This document shows, in pieces, positions 1-8,013 of a DNA stretch of 64,000 nucleotides. The translations under genes were made by a program, and so were the position numbers. Source of the DNA: Streptomyces canus 299MFChir4.1 (GTDB lineage Bacteria; Actinomycetota; Actinomycetes; Streptomycetales; Streptomycetaceae); contig NZ_KB911584.1 of the NCBI RefSeq assembly GCF_000383615.1, positions 195,356 to 259,355 on the forward strand. The letters run 5' to 3'. Within the stretch, counting starts at the first letter, position 1. The number at the start of each line of letters is the position of its first letter. The notes under the pieces were generated by a model. It worked only from the letters and a program-made list of their open reading frames with translations. It was not told the DNA's origin and searched no databases.

Positions 1-3
1 CCC

Positions 4-75
4 GCGCGATTAGCTCAGCGGGAGAGCGCTTCCCTGACACGGAAGAGGTCACTGGTTCAATCCCAGTATCGCGCA
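4..75 (+). tRNA. tRNA-Val (GAC anticodon)
   Basis: The 72-nt cloverleaf has a seven-base-pair acceptor stem (GCGCGAT with ATCGCGC), a D-arm, an anticodon stem-loop with loop CTGACAC giving anticodon GAC, and a T-arm with TTCAATC. The CCA end is not encoded. A strong terminator hairpin follows within ten bases. Confidence 0.95.
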
Positions 76-81
76 CACACC

Positions 82-111
82 GAAGCCCCCGGCCCTGCGG
101 CCGGGGGCTTC
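82..111 (+). terminator. Intrinsic terminator of tRNA-Val
   Basis: A perfect 13-bp GC-rich stem (82-94 with 99-111) with a four-base loop directly follows the tRNA. It may also serve the convergent zinc-ribbon gene. Confidence 0.8.
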
Positions 112-123
112 TTCGTCTCCCGG

Positions 124-435
124 TCAGCTGGAGAACAGCATGTGGCCGAAGCCGCGGTTGCGGTGGTGGCCGCCGTGATGACCGCCGTGGCCGCCGTAGT
201 GACCGCCGCCGTGCTGCGGGGCGCCCCAGGCCGGTGCGCTGGGCTGGGCCGGGTACTGCGGAGCGGCCGGCGGCGGCGGAACGGCGGGGCCGCCGCCCCA
301 CTGGCCCTCCAGCCGGGTCAGCGCCTCCAGCTCGCCGTAGTCGAGAAAGATCCCGCGGCAGCCGCTGCACTGCTCGATCTGGACACCGTTGCGGTTGTAC
401 GTGTGCATCGGGGCGTGGCACTTCGGACACTGCAT
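124..435 (-). CDS. Zinc-ribbon protein, TFIIB-type (zf-TFIIB)
   Basis: 103 aa. The N-terminus MQCPKCHAPM followed by CSGCRG at residues 23-28 forms two CxxC pairs, a zinc ribbon as in the zf-TFIIB family of small bacterial proteins. The remainder is a Pro/Ala stretch and then a Gly/His-rich tail (GGHYGGHGGHHGGHH) that could bind metal or be unstructured. Precise function is unknown; such proteins are often assumed to bind nucleic acid or metal. It stands alone, convergent with tRNA-Val. Confidence 0.8.
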   Translation of the reverse strand: MQCPKCHAPMHTYNRNGVQIEQCSGCRGIFLDYGELEALTRLEGQWGGGPAVPPPPAAPQYPAQPSAPAWGAPQHGGGHYGGHGGHHGGHHRNRGFGHMLFSS

Positions 436-515
436 CGTCGGCTCAACTCCTCGCCGGTTGATCCTGCTTAGCGTTACGCCAGGACAGACTCTGTCCGGCT
501 CTGGTCGGTTGCACC

Positions 516-1454
516 CTACTTCGCGAAACCGTCCGCCAACTGCGGCGGGGCGGAACCCATTCGGTCACAGGCGTCGACGACCGCCTGCTCCACGTCGTCC
601 AGCGCGCGGCCCGCCTCGATCGCCTTGACGATCGCCCGGGCCGCGGTCTGCACGGTGAGGGCGCGGGCGGGGACGTCCAGGGCCGGCCAGGGGTCGCCAC
701 CGGCCGGAACCGCGGGGCCGCCGGCCGCCCGGTAGGCACCGAGGAAGCGGGACCAGTCGTCGGGCGGCAGCAGGCCGCAGGCGTACCAGGCGGCGGGACG
801 GGCGAGGTCCCAGGCGGGTTCCCCCACGCCGAGGTCGTCGACGTCGATGAGACGCCAGGGACCGTCGGGAGCGGGGTGGCGGACGAGCTGGCCGAGGTGC
901 AGGTCGCCGTGGCAGAGGGTCGTGGTGCCGGACATGGGGGTCTCGGCGCGGGCCCAGGCCGGGAGGGTGAGCCAGGCGCGCAGCACAGGAAGGGCGTGCC
1001 CCCGGCGAGTGGTGGCGAGGAGCCGGCCAACGGCGAGGGCCGCCTTGGCCGGGCCGCGCATGGGGGGCAGACCTGGCGGGGCGGGAGTGCGGTGGAGGTG
1101 GGCGAGGAGAGTGGCGGCCGGTTCCCATGGGGCGGCATCGGGGTGCTCCGGGTCCACGGGTTCGCCGTACGGCCAGAAGGTGACGAGCCTGCCGTGCAGG
1201 CCGACGGAGGTCTCGCCGAGTGGGGGCAGAAGGATGCCGGGGAGGCGGGCGGCCATGGCGAGGCGGGGGGCCAGGTCGGCGGGGGCCGTACCGGGGGCGT
1301 GCGCCTTCGCGACGGTGTCGGCGTGCCGGACGACGGTGGCGTCGGGGCGGTCGGCGAGCGTCGCCGCACCGCAGCCGCACGCCTTCTCCTCGCCGGGGTG
1401 AGCCGCGCTTCTCGCTCTGAAGGTGAGCTCGGTGAGCAGGGGGTGGGTGGTCAC
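516..1454 (-). CDS. Phosphotransferase of the APH / protein-kinase-like fold
   Basis: 312 aa. The catalytic Brenner motif HGDLHLGQL is at residues 182-190 and the metal-binding segment LIDVDDLGVGEPAWDLA begins at 202, so both key kinase motifs of the aminoglycoside-phosphotransferase (APH) superfamily are present. The N-lobe (about 1-110) is short and weakly conserved. Family members phosphorylate small molecules such as antibiotics, choline, homoserine or sugars. The substrate cannot be read from the sequence, and no antibiotic cluster surrounds it, so a resistance role should not be assumed. Confidence 0.8.
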   Translation of the reverse strand: MTTHPLLTELTFRARSAAHPGEEKACGCGAATLADRPDATVVRHADTVAKAHAPGTAPADLAPRLAMAARLPGILLPPLGETSVGLHGRLVTFWPYGEPVDPEHPDAAPWEPAATLLAHLHRTPAPPGLPPMRGPAKAALAVGRLLATTRRGHALPVLRAWLTLPAWARAETPMSGTTTLCHGDLHLGQLVRHPAPDGPWRLIDVDDLGVGEPAWDLARPAAWYACGLLPPDDWSRFLGAYRAAGGPAVPAGGDPWPALDVPARALTVQTAARAIVKAIEAGRALDDVEQAVVDACDRMGSAPPQLADGFAK

Positions 1455-1939
1455 GGGGCTCCCTGGGCGGCGGGGTCTGGCGCACTCAGTATGGTCCCGG
1501 GGCGCTGCGCTGGGCTTGAGCGGGGCGCCTATTAAGTTGCCTCGCGATGTCGTCGGGCGGCTGCGGGTGGGATGTGGCTGGTCGCGCAGTTCCCCGCGCC
1601 CCTAGGGAGCTACAGTCACCGGCGCCACGACGGACCGTTCCCCATCTCCTCCGCCGCGACCGCGCGCCACCACGGGCCGGTAGCCGCGTACGGCGGCAAG
1701 GGGACGGGGTGGGGGGTGTCCGCCCGCAGCGGCCGGCGTCCGTTACAGGGCACCGTTTAAGCAGCAGCAACCGCCGGACCGAGGACGGATACCCCCCACC
1801 CCGGCCCCGACCCACCCACCGAACCGCACGCGCTACACACGCCCCCACCGAGGCCGCAGCTGCGCCGCAGGCATCCAGGGGCGCGGGGAACTGCGCAAAA
1901 ACGCCCGCCCCCACGCACCCGCACCAGACCGCCGCGGCG
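1455..1939. repeat. Gene-free stretch with two inverted copies of a dispersed Streptomyces intergenic repeat
   Basis: No gene is supported in this 485-bp gap. GCGCAGTTCCCCGCGCCCCTA lies at 1584-1604 on the plus strand (21 bp, quoted here as GCGCAGTTCCCC then GCGCCCCTA), and an inverted copy lies at 1877-1896. Variants recur at 7105-7131, 7943-7966 and 55638-55658, always between genes. The sequence is familiar from streptomycete intergenic regions. Its role (terminator-like, REP-like) is not established here. Confidence 0.6.
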
Positions 1940-2143
1940 TTACCCGAGGGCCAGCCAAGCCACCCCCGCCACGACCGCCACCGCGATCACCACGCCGATG
2001 ATGAGGCCGATGCGCGGCCCGCCCGATGCGGCGGGTGCGGCCTGCTGCCGGCCGCCCTGCGGTCCCTCGTCGACGAACGCGCGGAACATCTGAGTGCTGC
2101 CGGCGGGGTCGTAGTTGCCCTGGGGGCCCTGGTTGTCAGCCAT
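1940..2143 (-). CDS. Small tail-anchored membrane protein
   Basis: 67 aa. A hydrophilic N-terminus (MADNQGPQGNYDPAGSTQMF) and a Gly/Gln-rich linker are followed by one strongly hydrophobic segment, GLIIGVVIAVAVVAGVAWL, at residues 46-64 that runs almost to the C-terminus. It is a single-pass tail-anchored protein of unknown function. Gene-like composition and the alanine/glycine-rich TM support a real CDS. It is divergent from the marR operon downstream. Confidence 0.6.
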   Translation of the reverse strand: MADNQGPQGNYDPAGSTQMFRAFVDEGPQGGRQQAAPAASGGPRIGLIIGVVIAVAVVAGVAWLALG

Positions 2144-2279
2144 GCCCCGAGACCCTAGCGAATCAGGGAGCCGGGCCCAAGTGCGGGGCGCACCCGGGCT
2201 TCAGCAGGCCCCACATGCCGGTTTACGTTCGCAATACTTGCCTTTGCCAACTTTTTATACCGCACCTACACCGTTTTAT

Positions 2280-2321
2280 TTGCCTGTAGCAACCAAGCAC
2301 GCCTATGGTTGCCCTAAGCAA
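2280..2321 (+). promoter_or_regulatory. Paired palindromic operators upstream of marR
   Basis: TTGCCTGTAGCAA (2280-2292) and TTGCCCTAAGCAA (2309-2321) share TTGC-N5-GCAA, with centres 29 bp apart. They sit in an AT-rich patch just before the MarR-type gene. A related half-site, TTGCCTTTGCCAA, lies near 2239-2251. The spacing and position fit autoregulation by the MarR protein. Confidence 0.6.
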
Positions 2322-2338
2322 CGAATACGGGAGGTGTG

Positions 2339-2869
2339 ATGGCCGAGCAGGCGCGATACGAAGAGCTGATCCGCCAGTTCAGCGCCTTCGGAGCCGTGAA
2401 GAGGGAGATGGGACGGATGATGCCGTCCGAGTGCCCCTCGGGTTCCGCCGCCGTGCTGACCCTCCTCGGGCGCTACGGGGACATGCGCATGAGCAAGCTC
2501 TCCGAGCTGCTCGCCGTGGACATGTCGGTCACCAGCCGCCACGTGGCGCACGTCGCCGAGCGCGGCTGGATCGAGCGCTCCCCCGACCCGGCGGACAAGC
2601 GTTCCCGCATCCTGCGGCTGACGCCCGCCGGTCGGTCCCTCCTCGACCAGCTGTCCCGCCGGACCTGCCACATGCTCGCCGAGCGATTGAGCGACTGGAG
2701 CGACGACGAGGTGGCCCAGCTGACCAGGCTGATGGCCCGCCTGCGGGCGAGCTTCGACGACACCCGCGCTCACGACACCCATGGCCGCGAACCCCACCGC
2801 CCCGAACCCCGGCCGCCCGCACCCCCCGTACTCGAACAGACCACCCGTACACCCGCGATCACCCAGTAA
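2339..2869 (+). CDS. MarR-family transcriptional regulator
   Basis: 176 aa from ATG 2339, preceded by GGGAGG; a GTG three bases earlier is also possible. A winged helix spans about residues 45-115 (LTLLGRYGDMRMSKLSELLAVDMSVTSRHV, then wing DPADKRSRILRLTPAG), the MarR recognition helix and wing. It lies 13 bp upstream of the MFS exporter gene on the same strand. It probably represses this operon through the TTGC-N5-GCAA operators upstream and responds to a ligand that the exporter removes. Confidence 0.9.
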   Translation: MAEQARYEELIRQFSAFGAVKREMGRMMPSECPSGSAAVLTLLGRYGDMRMSKLSELLAVDMSVTSRHVAHVAERGWIERSPDPADKRSRILRLTPAGRSLLDQLSRRTCHMLAERLSDWSDDEVAQLTRLMARLRASFDDTRAHDTHGREPHRPEPRPPAPPVLEQTTRTPAITQ

Positions 2870-2882
2870 GAGAAGGAAGCCC

Positions 2883-5429
2883 ATGGCAACGACCACACCA
2901 GCCGGTGTGCGGGCTCACGCCAAGCACGGGGGAGGCTCCGCCGAGTACGCCCCGATGACGCACCGGCAGATCATGGAGGCCATCTCCGGCCTGCTGCTCG
3001 GCATGTTCGTGGCGATCCTGTCGTCCACGATCGTCACCAATGCGCTCCCGCACATCATCAGCGACCTCGGCGGCGGCCAGTCCGCCTACACCTGGGTCGT
3101 CACCGCCGCTCTGCTGTCGATGACCGCGGCCACCCCCCTGTGGGGCAAGCTCGCCGACCTGTACAGCAAGAAGGCGCTCGTCCAGATAGCCCTGGTCATC
3201 TACGTCCTGGGCTCCGCGGCCGCCGGTCTCTCGCAGAACGCCGGCATGCTGATCGCCTGCCGAGTCGTCCAGGGCATCGGCGTCGGCGGTCTGTCCGCCC
3301 TGGCGCAGATCGTCATGGCCGCGATGATCTCCCCGCGTGAGCGCGGCCGTTACTCCGGCTACCTCGGCGCGACCTTCGCCGTCGCCACCGTAGGCGGCCC
3401 GCTGCTCGGCGGTGTCATCACCGACACCTCGTGGCTGGGCTGGCGCTGGTGCTTCTACGTCGGCGTCCCCTTCGCCGTCATCGCGCTGATCGTGCTGCAG
3501 AAGACCCTGCACCTGCCCGTCGTGAAGCGGGACGTGAAGGTCGACTGGGGCGGCGCGTTCTTCATCGCCGCCGCTGTCTCGCTGCTGCTCGTCTGGGTCA
3601 CCTTCGCCGGTGACAAGTACGACTGGATCTCCTGGCAGACGTACGCGATGGTCGGCGGTTCGATCGTCCTCGGTCTGATCTTCGTGCTGGTCGAGTCCAA
3701 GGTGCGCGAGCCGATCATCCCGCTGCGGCTGTTCAAGAACCGCACGATCACCCTGGCCTCGCTGGCCTCGCTGTTCGTCGGTGTCGCGATGTTCACCGGC
3801 ACGGTCTTCTTCAGCCAGTACTTCCAGCTGGCCCGCGACAAGTCCCCCACGATGTCGGGCGTCATGACGATCCCGATGATCGGCGGACTGTTCATCTCCT
3901 CCACCGTCTCCGGGCAGTTCATCACCCGCACCGGGCGCTGGAAGGCGTGGCTGGTCAGCGGTGGTGTGCTGGTGACGGCCGGTCTCGGTCTGCTGGGCAC
4001 CATCCGGTACGACACGGCCTACTGGAAGATGTCGATCTTCATGGCCCTGCTGGGTCTCGGCATCGGCATGATGATGCAGAACCTGGTGCTGTGCACCCAG
4101 AACCAGGTCGACCCGAGCGACCTCGGCTCCGCCAGCTCGACGGTCACCTTCTTCCGTTCCCTCGGTGGTGCGGTCGGCGTCTCCGCCCTCGGCGCGGTCA
4201 TGTCCCACCGGATCACGCACTACGTGTCGGACGGCATCGCCGCTCTCGACCCCAAGTACCAGGCCGCCCTGGCCGGTTCCGGCTCCTCCACCGACAGCAT
4301 TCCGGACCTGGCCAAGCTCCCGGCCCCGGTGCGCACGCTGATGGAGAGCTCCTACGGCCATGGCATCGCCGACGTGTTCCTGATCGCCGGCGCCCTCGCG
4401 GCCGTCGCGTTCCTGATCACCCTGTTCATCAAGGAGGTTCCGTTGCGGACCAAGGGCGGGCTGGCGCAGGCCGCGGCGGACGACTCGCCGGCCGAGGCGC
4501 CCACGGAAGCGGCCGAGGTGTCCGCGGAAGCGGCCGAAGCCCCGGCTGCCGGGCACACCCCGAGCTGGGCCACGACCACCTCGGACACCGAGACCGCCCC
4601 CGAGGGCACCCAGCGGTTGTCCGCCGTGGCCACCCTCGCCCGTCCCGAGGAGTCCCCGGCAGGCTCCGGCGGCATCCCGGTCCGCGGCTTCGTGCGCGGC
4701 GCCGAGAGCGCGCCTGTCCCCCAGGCCGCGGTCACGCTGATCTCGCTCGCGGGACGGCAGCTGGGCCGCTCGGTCACGCAGGCCGACGGTTCCTACGCCG
4801 TCGAGGCGCCGAGCGTGGGGTCGTACGTCCTGATCGCCTCCGCGGACGGCTTCCAGCCGCAGGCGTCCACCGTCCTGGTGGGCGGCGAGCCGGTGGCCTA
4901 CGACATCCTCCTCAGCGGCACCAGCGGGCTGAACGGGCTCGTGCGGGCCGCGCAGAACGGGGAGCCGGTCAAGGACGCGATGGTGATCGTCACCGATGTG
5001 CGCGGCGACCTGCTGGCCACCGGGACCACCGGTGAGCAGGGCGAGTTCGCCTTCGGCGAGCTGGTGCCGGGTGCGGTGACCGTCGCGGTGAACGCCGTCG
5101 GGTTCCGGCCGCGCGCCCTGCCCGTCGAGGTCGGCGGCACCGGCGTCACCCGGATCGAGGTCGACCTCGACTCGGGCGCCCGCCTCCAGGGTGTCGTACG
5201 GGCGCCGCACGGTCCGCTGGCCGACGCGCGGGTCACCCTCGTGGACGCGGCCGGCAACGTGGTCGGCACCGCCACCACCGGGTCGGACGGGGCGTACGCC
5301 TTCACCGACCTGGACGGCGGCGAGTACACGGTCATCGCCACGGGCTACCCGCCGCAGGCGACGGCCCTGACGGTCAGCGGCCCCGCGGTCGACGGCCACG
5401 ACATCGAACTCGCCCACCCCGGCGAGTAG
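2883..5429 (+). CDS. MFS drug-type exporter (DHA2, 14 TM) with three C-terminal carboxypeptidase-regulatory-like domains
   Basis: 848 aa from ATG 2883, with AGAAGGAAG upstream. Residues about 30-540 are a 14-TM DHA2-type transporter with motif A (GKLADLYSKK at 88-97). A Pro/Ala/Glu linker follows. Three Ig-like carboxypeptidase-regulatory (CarboxypepD_reg) repeats begin near 596, 680 and 766, each with the G-x-V...DG-x-Y/F-x-F...G pattern. Usual DHA2 proteins are 450-550 aa, so the tail is a 300-aa addition. The gene is co-transcribed with marR and followed by a YceI protein carrying the same domain. The exported compound is unknown; a hydrophobic or isoprenoid substrate is a guess from the YceI partner. 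Confidence 0.9.
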   Translation: MATTTPAGVRAHAKHGGGSAEYAPMTHRQIMEAISGLLLGMFVAILSSTIVTNALPHIISDLGGGQSAYTWVVTAALLSMTAATPLWGKLADLYSKKALVQIALVIYVLGSAAAGLSQNAGMLIACRVVQGIGVGGLSALAQIVMAAMISPRERGRYSGYLGATFAVATVGGPLLGGVITDTSWLGWRWCFYVGVPFAVIALIVLQKTLHLPVVKRDVKVDWGGAFFIAAAVSLLLVWVTFAGDKYDWISWQTYAMVGGSIVLGLIFVLVESKVREPIIPLRLFKNRTITLASLASLFVGVAMFTGTVFFSQYFQLARDKSPTMSGVMTIPMIGGLFISSTVSGQFITRTGRWKAWLVSGGVLVTAGLGLLGTIRYDTAYWKMSIFMALLGLGIGMMMQNLVLCTQNQVDPSDLGSASSTVTFFRSLGGAVGVSALGAVMSHRITHYVSDGIAALDPKYQAALAGSGSSTDSIPDLAKLPAPVRTLMESSYGHGIADVFLIAGALAAVAFLITLFIKEVPLRTKGGLAQAAADDSPAEAPTEAAEVSAEAAEAPAAGHTPSWATTTSDTETAPEGTQRLSAVATLARPEESPAGSGGIPVRGFVRGAESAPVPQAAVTLISLAGRQLGRSVTQADGSYAVEAPSVGSYVLIASADGFQPQASTVLVGGEPVAYDILLSGTSGLNGLVRAAQNGEPVKDAMVIVTDVRGDLLATGTTGEQGEFAFGELVPGAVTVAVNAVGFRPRALPVEVGGTGVTRIEVDLDSGARLQGVVRAPHGPLADARVTLVDAAGNVVGTATTGSDGAYAFTDLDGGEYTVIATGYPPQATALTVSGPAVDGHDIELAHPGE

Positions 5430-5439
5430 TTCGACCGCT

Positions 5440-5497
5440 CCGGCCCGTGGCAGGGAGCGCGCGCTCCGAGCGGAGGCGCGCGCCCGCCACGGGCCGG
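5440..5497 (+). terminator. Long hairpin between the MFS and YceI genes
   Basis: CCGGCCCGTGGC (5440-5451) pairs with GCCACGGGCCGG (5486-5497), with further GCGCGC pairing inside, and TCTTCTT follows. It may terminate or attenuate transcription before the YceI gene, whose own ribosome site AGGAGGT lies right after. Confidence 0.65.
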
Positions 5498-5520
5498 TCT
5501 TCTTCGAGGAGGTACATGAC

Positions 5521-6342
5521 ATGGGACTGACCGCGAGGATCCGAACCCGGGACGGCTGGGCCGTGTCGCACGCGGTCGTCACGGTGACCGACATGACCGG
5601 TACGCAGGTGCTGCGCGCGGAGGCGGACCCGGAGGGCGCCGTACGGGACGCGACTCCGCTGGAGCCGGGGCCGTACACCGTCATTGTGACGGCCGTCGGC
5701 TACGCGCCCGCCGCGTCGAGCGCGATCGTCACCGCGAGCAGCCGGGCCGAGGTCGGCACGGTCACCCTGGCCCGCATCGGCGGCGCGGAACTCCCGCCGC
5801 CGGGGCCCTGGACCGTGGACCTGGCCCACTCCAGTGTGGGCGCGGTCGCCCAGCACCTGGGCATCTCCAGTGTGCACGGCCGCTTCACCGACTTCACGGC
5901 GGCGATCGAGGTCGCTCCGGACGACGTGACCAAGTCCCGGGTGGAGGCGGTGATCCGGGCCGCCTCGATCGACACGGGGAACGCGATGCGGGACGAGCAC
6001 CTGAGGTCGGCGGACTTCCTGGACGTCGAGCGGTACCCGGAGATCACCTACCGGTCGACGGGGCTGACGGTGGCCGGCACGGATCGGTGGACCGTGCGGG
6101 GCGAACTCGCCATGCGCGGTGTCGTACGGCCGGTGGACCTGGACCTGTCGTACCTGGGCACCGGCGCCGACCCCTGGGGCGGCACCCGCGCGGCCTTCCG
6201 GGCGACGACCCAGCTGCGGCGGGAGGACTTCGCCATGAACTACAACCAGGTCGTGCAGGCGGGGATCGCGGCGATCGGTACGACGCTGAAGGTCGAGCTC
6301 GATGTGCAGGCGGTGCAGGGGGAGTCGCTGCCGCAGGCCTGA
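5521..6342 (+). CDS. YceI-family protein with N-terminal carboxypeptidase-regulatory-like domain
   Basis: 273 aa from ATG 5521, preceded by AGGAGGT. Residues 1-85 form one Ig-like carboxypeptidase-regulatory domain (GWAVSHAVVTVTDMTG...GPYTVIVTAVGYAP), like those at the end of the upstream exporter. Residues about 96-265 are a YceI lipocalin-like barrel (WTVDLAHSSVGAVAQHLGIS; later FTDFTAAIEV and TYRSTGLTV). Known YceI proteins bind polyisoprenoid chains. No signal peptide is visible, so a cytoplasmic or membrane-associated location is likely. It may pass a lipid ligand to or from the exporter; that is inference. Confidence 0.85.
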   Translation: MGLTARIRTRDGWAVSHAVVTVTDMTGTQVLRAEADPEGAVRDATPLEPGPYTVIVTAVGYAPAASSAIVTASSRAEVGTVTLARIGGAELPPPGPWTVDLAHSSVGAVAQHLGISSVHGRFTDFTAAIEVAPDDVTKSRVEAVIRAASIDTGNAMRDEHLRSADFLDVERYPEITYRSTGLTVAGTDRWTVRGELAMRGVVRPVDLDLSYLGTGADPWGGTRAAFRATTQLRREDFAMNYNQVVQAGIAAIGTTLKVELDVQAVQGESLPQA

Positions 6343-6408
6343 GGGCGTGGGCCGTTGTCAGTGGCGGGTCGGACGGTTCGGGGCGCGTCGAGGGCGTCGT
6401 GTCCGAGG

Positions 6409-6619
6409 ACGTGCACGGGGGCGCTGCTGGATCTGCTGCCCGAGGCGCCCGGGCGGGTGCTGGACGTCGGACCGGCGGGTGTTCTACATCCGGCCGGAGG
6501 AGGTCGCCGAACAGGGGGCCCGTGCGGGGCTGAGGCTGCTGCGGACCGTGGCCAAGGGCGTCGACCGGCTCGGCCGTGACGCCGTGCACGGGCACGCCGT
6601 GGCGCTCCAACTAGGCTGA
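6409..6619 (+). pseudogene. Degenerate SAM-dependent methyltransferase remnant
   Basis: In frame 1 the DNA around 6421-6470 reads ALLDLLPEAPGRVLDVG, the start of a Rossmann-fold methyltransferase motif I. The following GCG-T part is missing. The reading then jumps to frame 2 from about 6479 as VFYIRPEEVAEQGARAGLRLL, which resembles a C-terminal strand and helix of the same family. The middle 120-150 residues are absent. An internal deletion with a frameshift is the simplest reading. Confidence 0.5.
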
Positions 6620-6623
6620 TTCC

Positions 6624-7094
6624 ATGGCACCGAACATTGCGACCAACAAGTCCGTCTCCCTGGATGAGCTGCTGGACTTCGTACGGCCCCGGCACCGGGC
6701 GATCCTGCTGACCCGGCGGGCGGACGGGTCCCCGCAGGCCTCTCCGTTGACCTGCGGGGTCGACGACTCGGGGCGGATCGTCGTGTCGACGTACCCCGAG
6801 CGGGCGAAGACGCGGAACGCGAAGCGGGATTCCCAGGTCAGCGTGATCGTACTGAGCGACGACTGGGACGGGCCGTGGGTCCAGGTCGACGGAACCGCGG
6901 AGGTCATCGACTCGCCGGAGTCCGTGGAGCCGTTGGTGGAGTACTTCCGGAACATCTCCGGGGAGCACCCCGACTGGGACGAGTACCGGGCGGCGATGGT
7001 GAAGCAGGGGAAGTCGATCATCCGGGTCACTCCGGTGCGGTGGGGCCCCGTGGCCACCGGTGGATTTCCCGCGCGGCTGGCTTCGCCGGAGTGA
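6624..7094 (+). CDS. PPOX-class F420/FMN-dependent split-barrel oxidoreductase
   Basis: 156 aa from ATG 6624. SLDELLDFVRPRHRAILLTRRADGSPQASPLTCGVD followed by GRIVVSTYPERAKTRNAKRD is the typical N-terminal half of pyridoxamine-5'-phosphate-oxidase-like (PPOX class) actinobacterial proteins, which use F420 or FMN. The C-terminal part VQVDGTAEVIDSPESVEPL... completes one split barrel, and the length is normal for the family. The ribosome site is weak. The physiological substrate is unknown. Confidence 0.85.
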   Translation: MAPNIATNKSVSLDELLDFVRPRHRAILLTRRADGSPQASPLTCGVDDSGRIVVSTYPERAKTRNAKRDSQVSVIVLSDDWDGPWVQVDGTAEVIDSPESVEPLVEYFRNISGEHPDWDEYRAAMVKQGKSIIRVTPVRWGPVATGGFPARLASPE

Positions 7095-7104
7095 GCGCCT
7101 GCTC

Positions 7105-7131
7105 GCGCAGTCTCCCGCGCCCCTAAGGGCG
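7105..7131. repeat. Variant copy of the dispersed intergenic repeat
   Basis: GCGCAGTCTCCCGCGCCCCT followed by AAGGGCGC lies between the convergent PPOX and TetR genes and contains the TetR stop codon. It differs from the copies near 1584 and 7943 by one or two bases. Confidence 0.5.
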
Positions 7132-7884
7132 CTCGACCATCGCCTCGATTCCTTTGACAAGCAGGTCGAGGGCGAACTCGAAGTCCCTGTCCCGCATCTC
7201 CTCCACCGTGTCGCCGCCGCGTGCCTTCATGATCTCCTCGTTCTCCCTGAGGATCTCCACGGCGCCGGGGGACCGGGTCGCCGCTGTCATGGCGTGCCGG
7301 AAGTAGTCCTCCTGGGTCATGCCGGCCTGGGCGGAGCGGGTGATGAAGTGGCCCTCGATGGTGCCGAAGCCGTAGACGAACTGGAAAACGGCGGAGATCG
7401 CGCCGGTGATGCCATGGTCGGGCAGGCCGGTCCTGCGCACGACCCGGTGCACGGTCCGGGACAGGGCCAGGGAGTTCGGGCCGATGTTGAGGAAGGCGCC
7501 GGCCAGCGGTGAGACCCAGGGATGACGGACCAGCAGGCCCCGGTACCCCCCGGCCACCGTGCGCAGGTGGTCCCGCCAGTCCTCGTCGGCGTCCGGGTCC
7601 GGCAGCTCCAGCTCGCCGAAGGCCGCGTCCAGAGCGAGTTCGAGGAGGTCGTCCTTGGTGGCGACGTACCAGTAGACGGACATCGCGGTCACGTTCAGCT
7701 CGGCGGCCAGGCGCCGCATGGAGAACTTGGCCAGCCCCTCGGCGTCCAGGAGACGGACCGTCACCTCGGTGATCCGGTCCCGGTCAAGGCCGGACGGCTG
7801 CCCGCCGCCTCGGCCACCGCGGCGCACCTTGCCGTCCAGCCAGACACTGGTCCGACCGGGGGCCTTCTGGCCTGCGTCAGCCAT
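7123..7884 (-). CDS. TetR-family regulator (TetR_C class)
   Basis: 253 aa. The helix-turn-helix is near residues 35-80 (DRITEVTVRLLDAEGLAKFSMRRL, then LNVTAMSVYWYVATKDDLLEL), the W-Y-x-x-x-K-D-x-L pattern of the tetracycline-repressor subgroup. The long C-terminal ligand domain, with ALDAAFGELELPD and GFGTIEGHF, fits TetR_C. It follows an MFS exporter gene on the same strand by about 130 bp and probably controls that exporter. The N-terminal 30 residues are basic and Gly/Arg-rich. Confidence 0.9.
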   Translation of the reverse strand: MADAGQKAPGRTSVWLDGKVRRGGRGGGQPSGLDRDRITEVTVRLLDAEGLAKFSMRRLAAELNVTAMSVYWYVATKDDLLELALDAAFGELELPDPDADEDWRDHLRTVAGGYRGLLVRHPWVSPLAGAFLNIGPNSLALSRTVHRVVRRTGLPDHGITGAISAVFQFVYGFGTIEGHFITRSAQAGMTQEDYFRHAMTAATRSPGAVEILRENEEIMKARGGDTVEEMRDRDFEFALDLLVKGIEAMVERP

Positions 7885-7942
7885 GGCGCACCTTTCAGAA
7901 AAGTCCGTTCACCGGCAAAGATGCCAGATGCCTTCCAACCTA

Positions 7943-7966
7943 AGGGGCGCGGGGAACTGCGCGAAC
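7943..7966. repeat. Dispersed intergenic repeat between tetR and the MFS gene
   Basis: AGGGGCGCGGGGAACTGCGC (7943-7962) plus a few shared bases. This is the inverted orientation of the 1584 copy and a near match to 1877-1896. It lies in the gap between the MFS stop and the tetR start. Confidence 0.55.
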
Positions 7967-8013
7967 AGCCACGACCAGCCCGCAGCCGCCGACGAACAGG
8001 ACCCCCACCCCCC

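Noticed and set aside
516..1454. Aminoglycoside resistance gene
   Set aside because: Only the general kinase fold motifs are visible; no resistance context or specific similarity can be claimed.
2859..5684. 941-aa open frame on the minus strand
   Set aside because: It is antisense to the MFS exporter and YceI genes, has low-complexity Gly/Asp/Arg/Gln composition and no domains; it arises from codon bias in GC-rich DNA.
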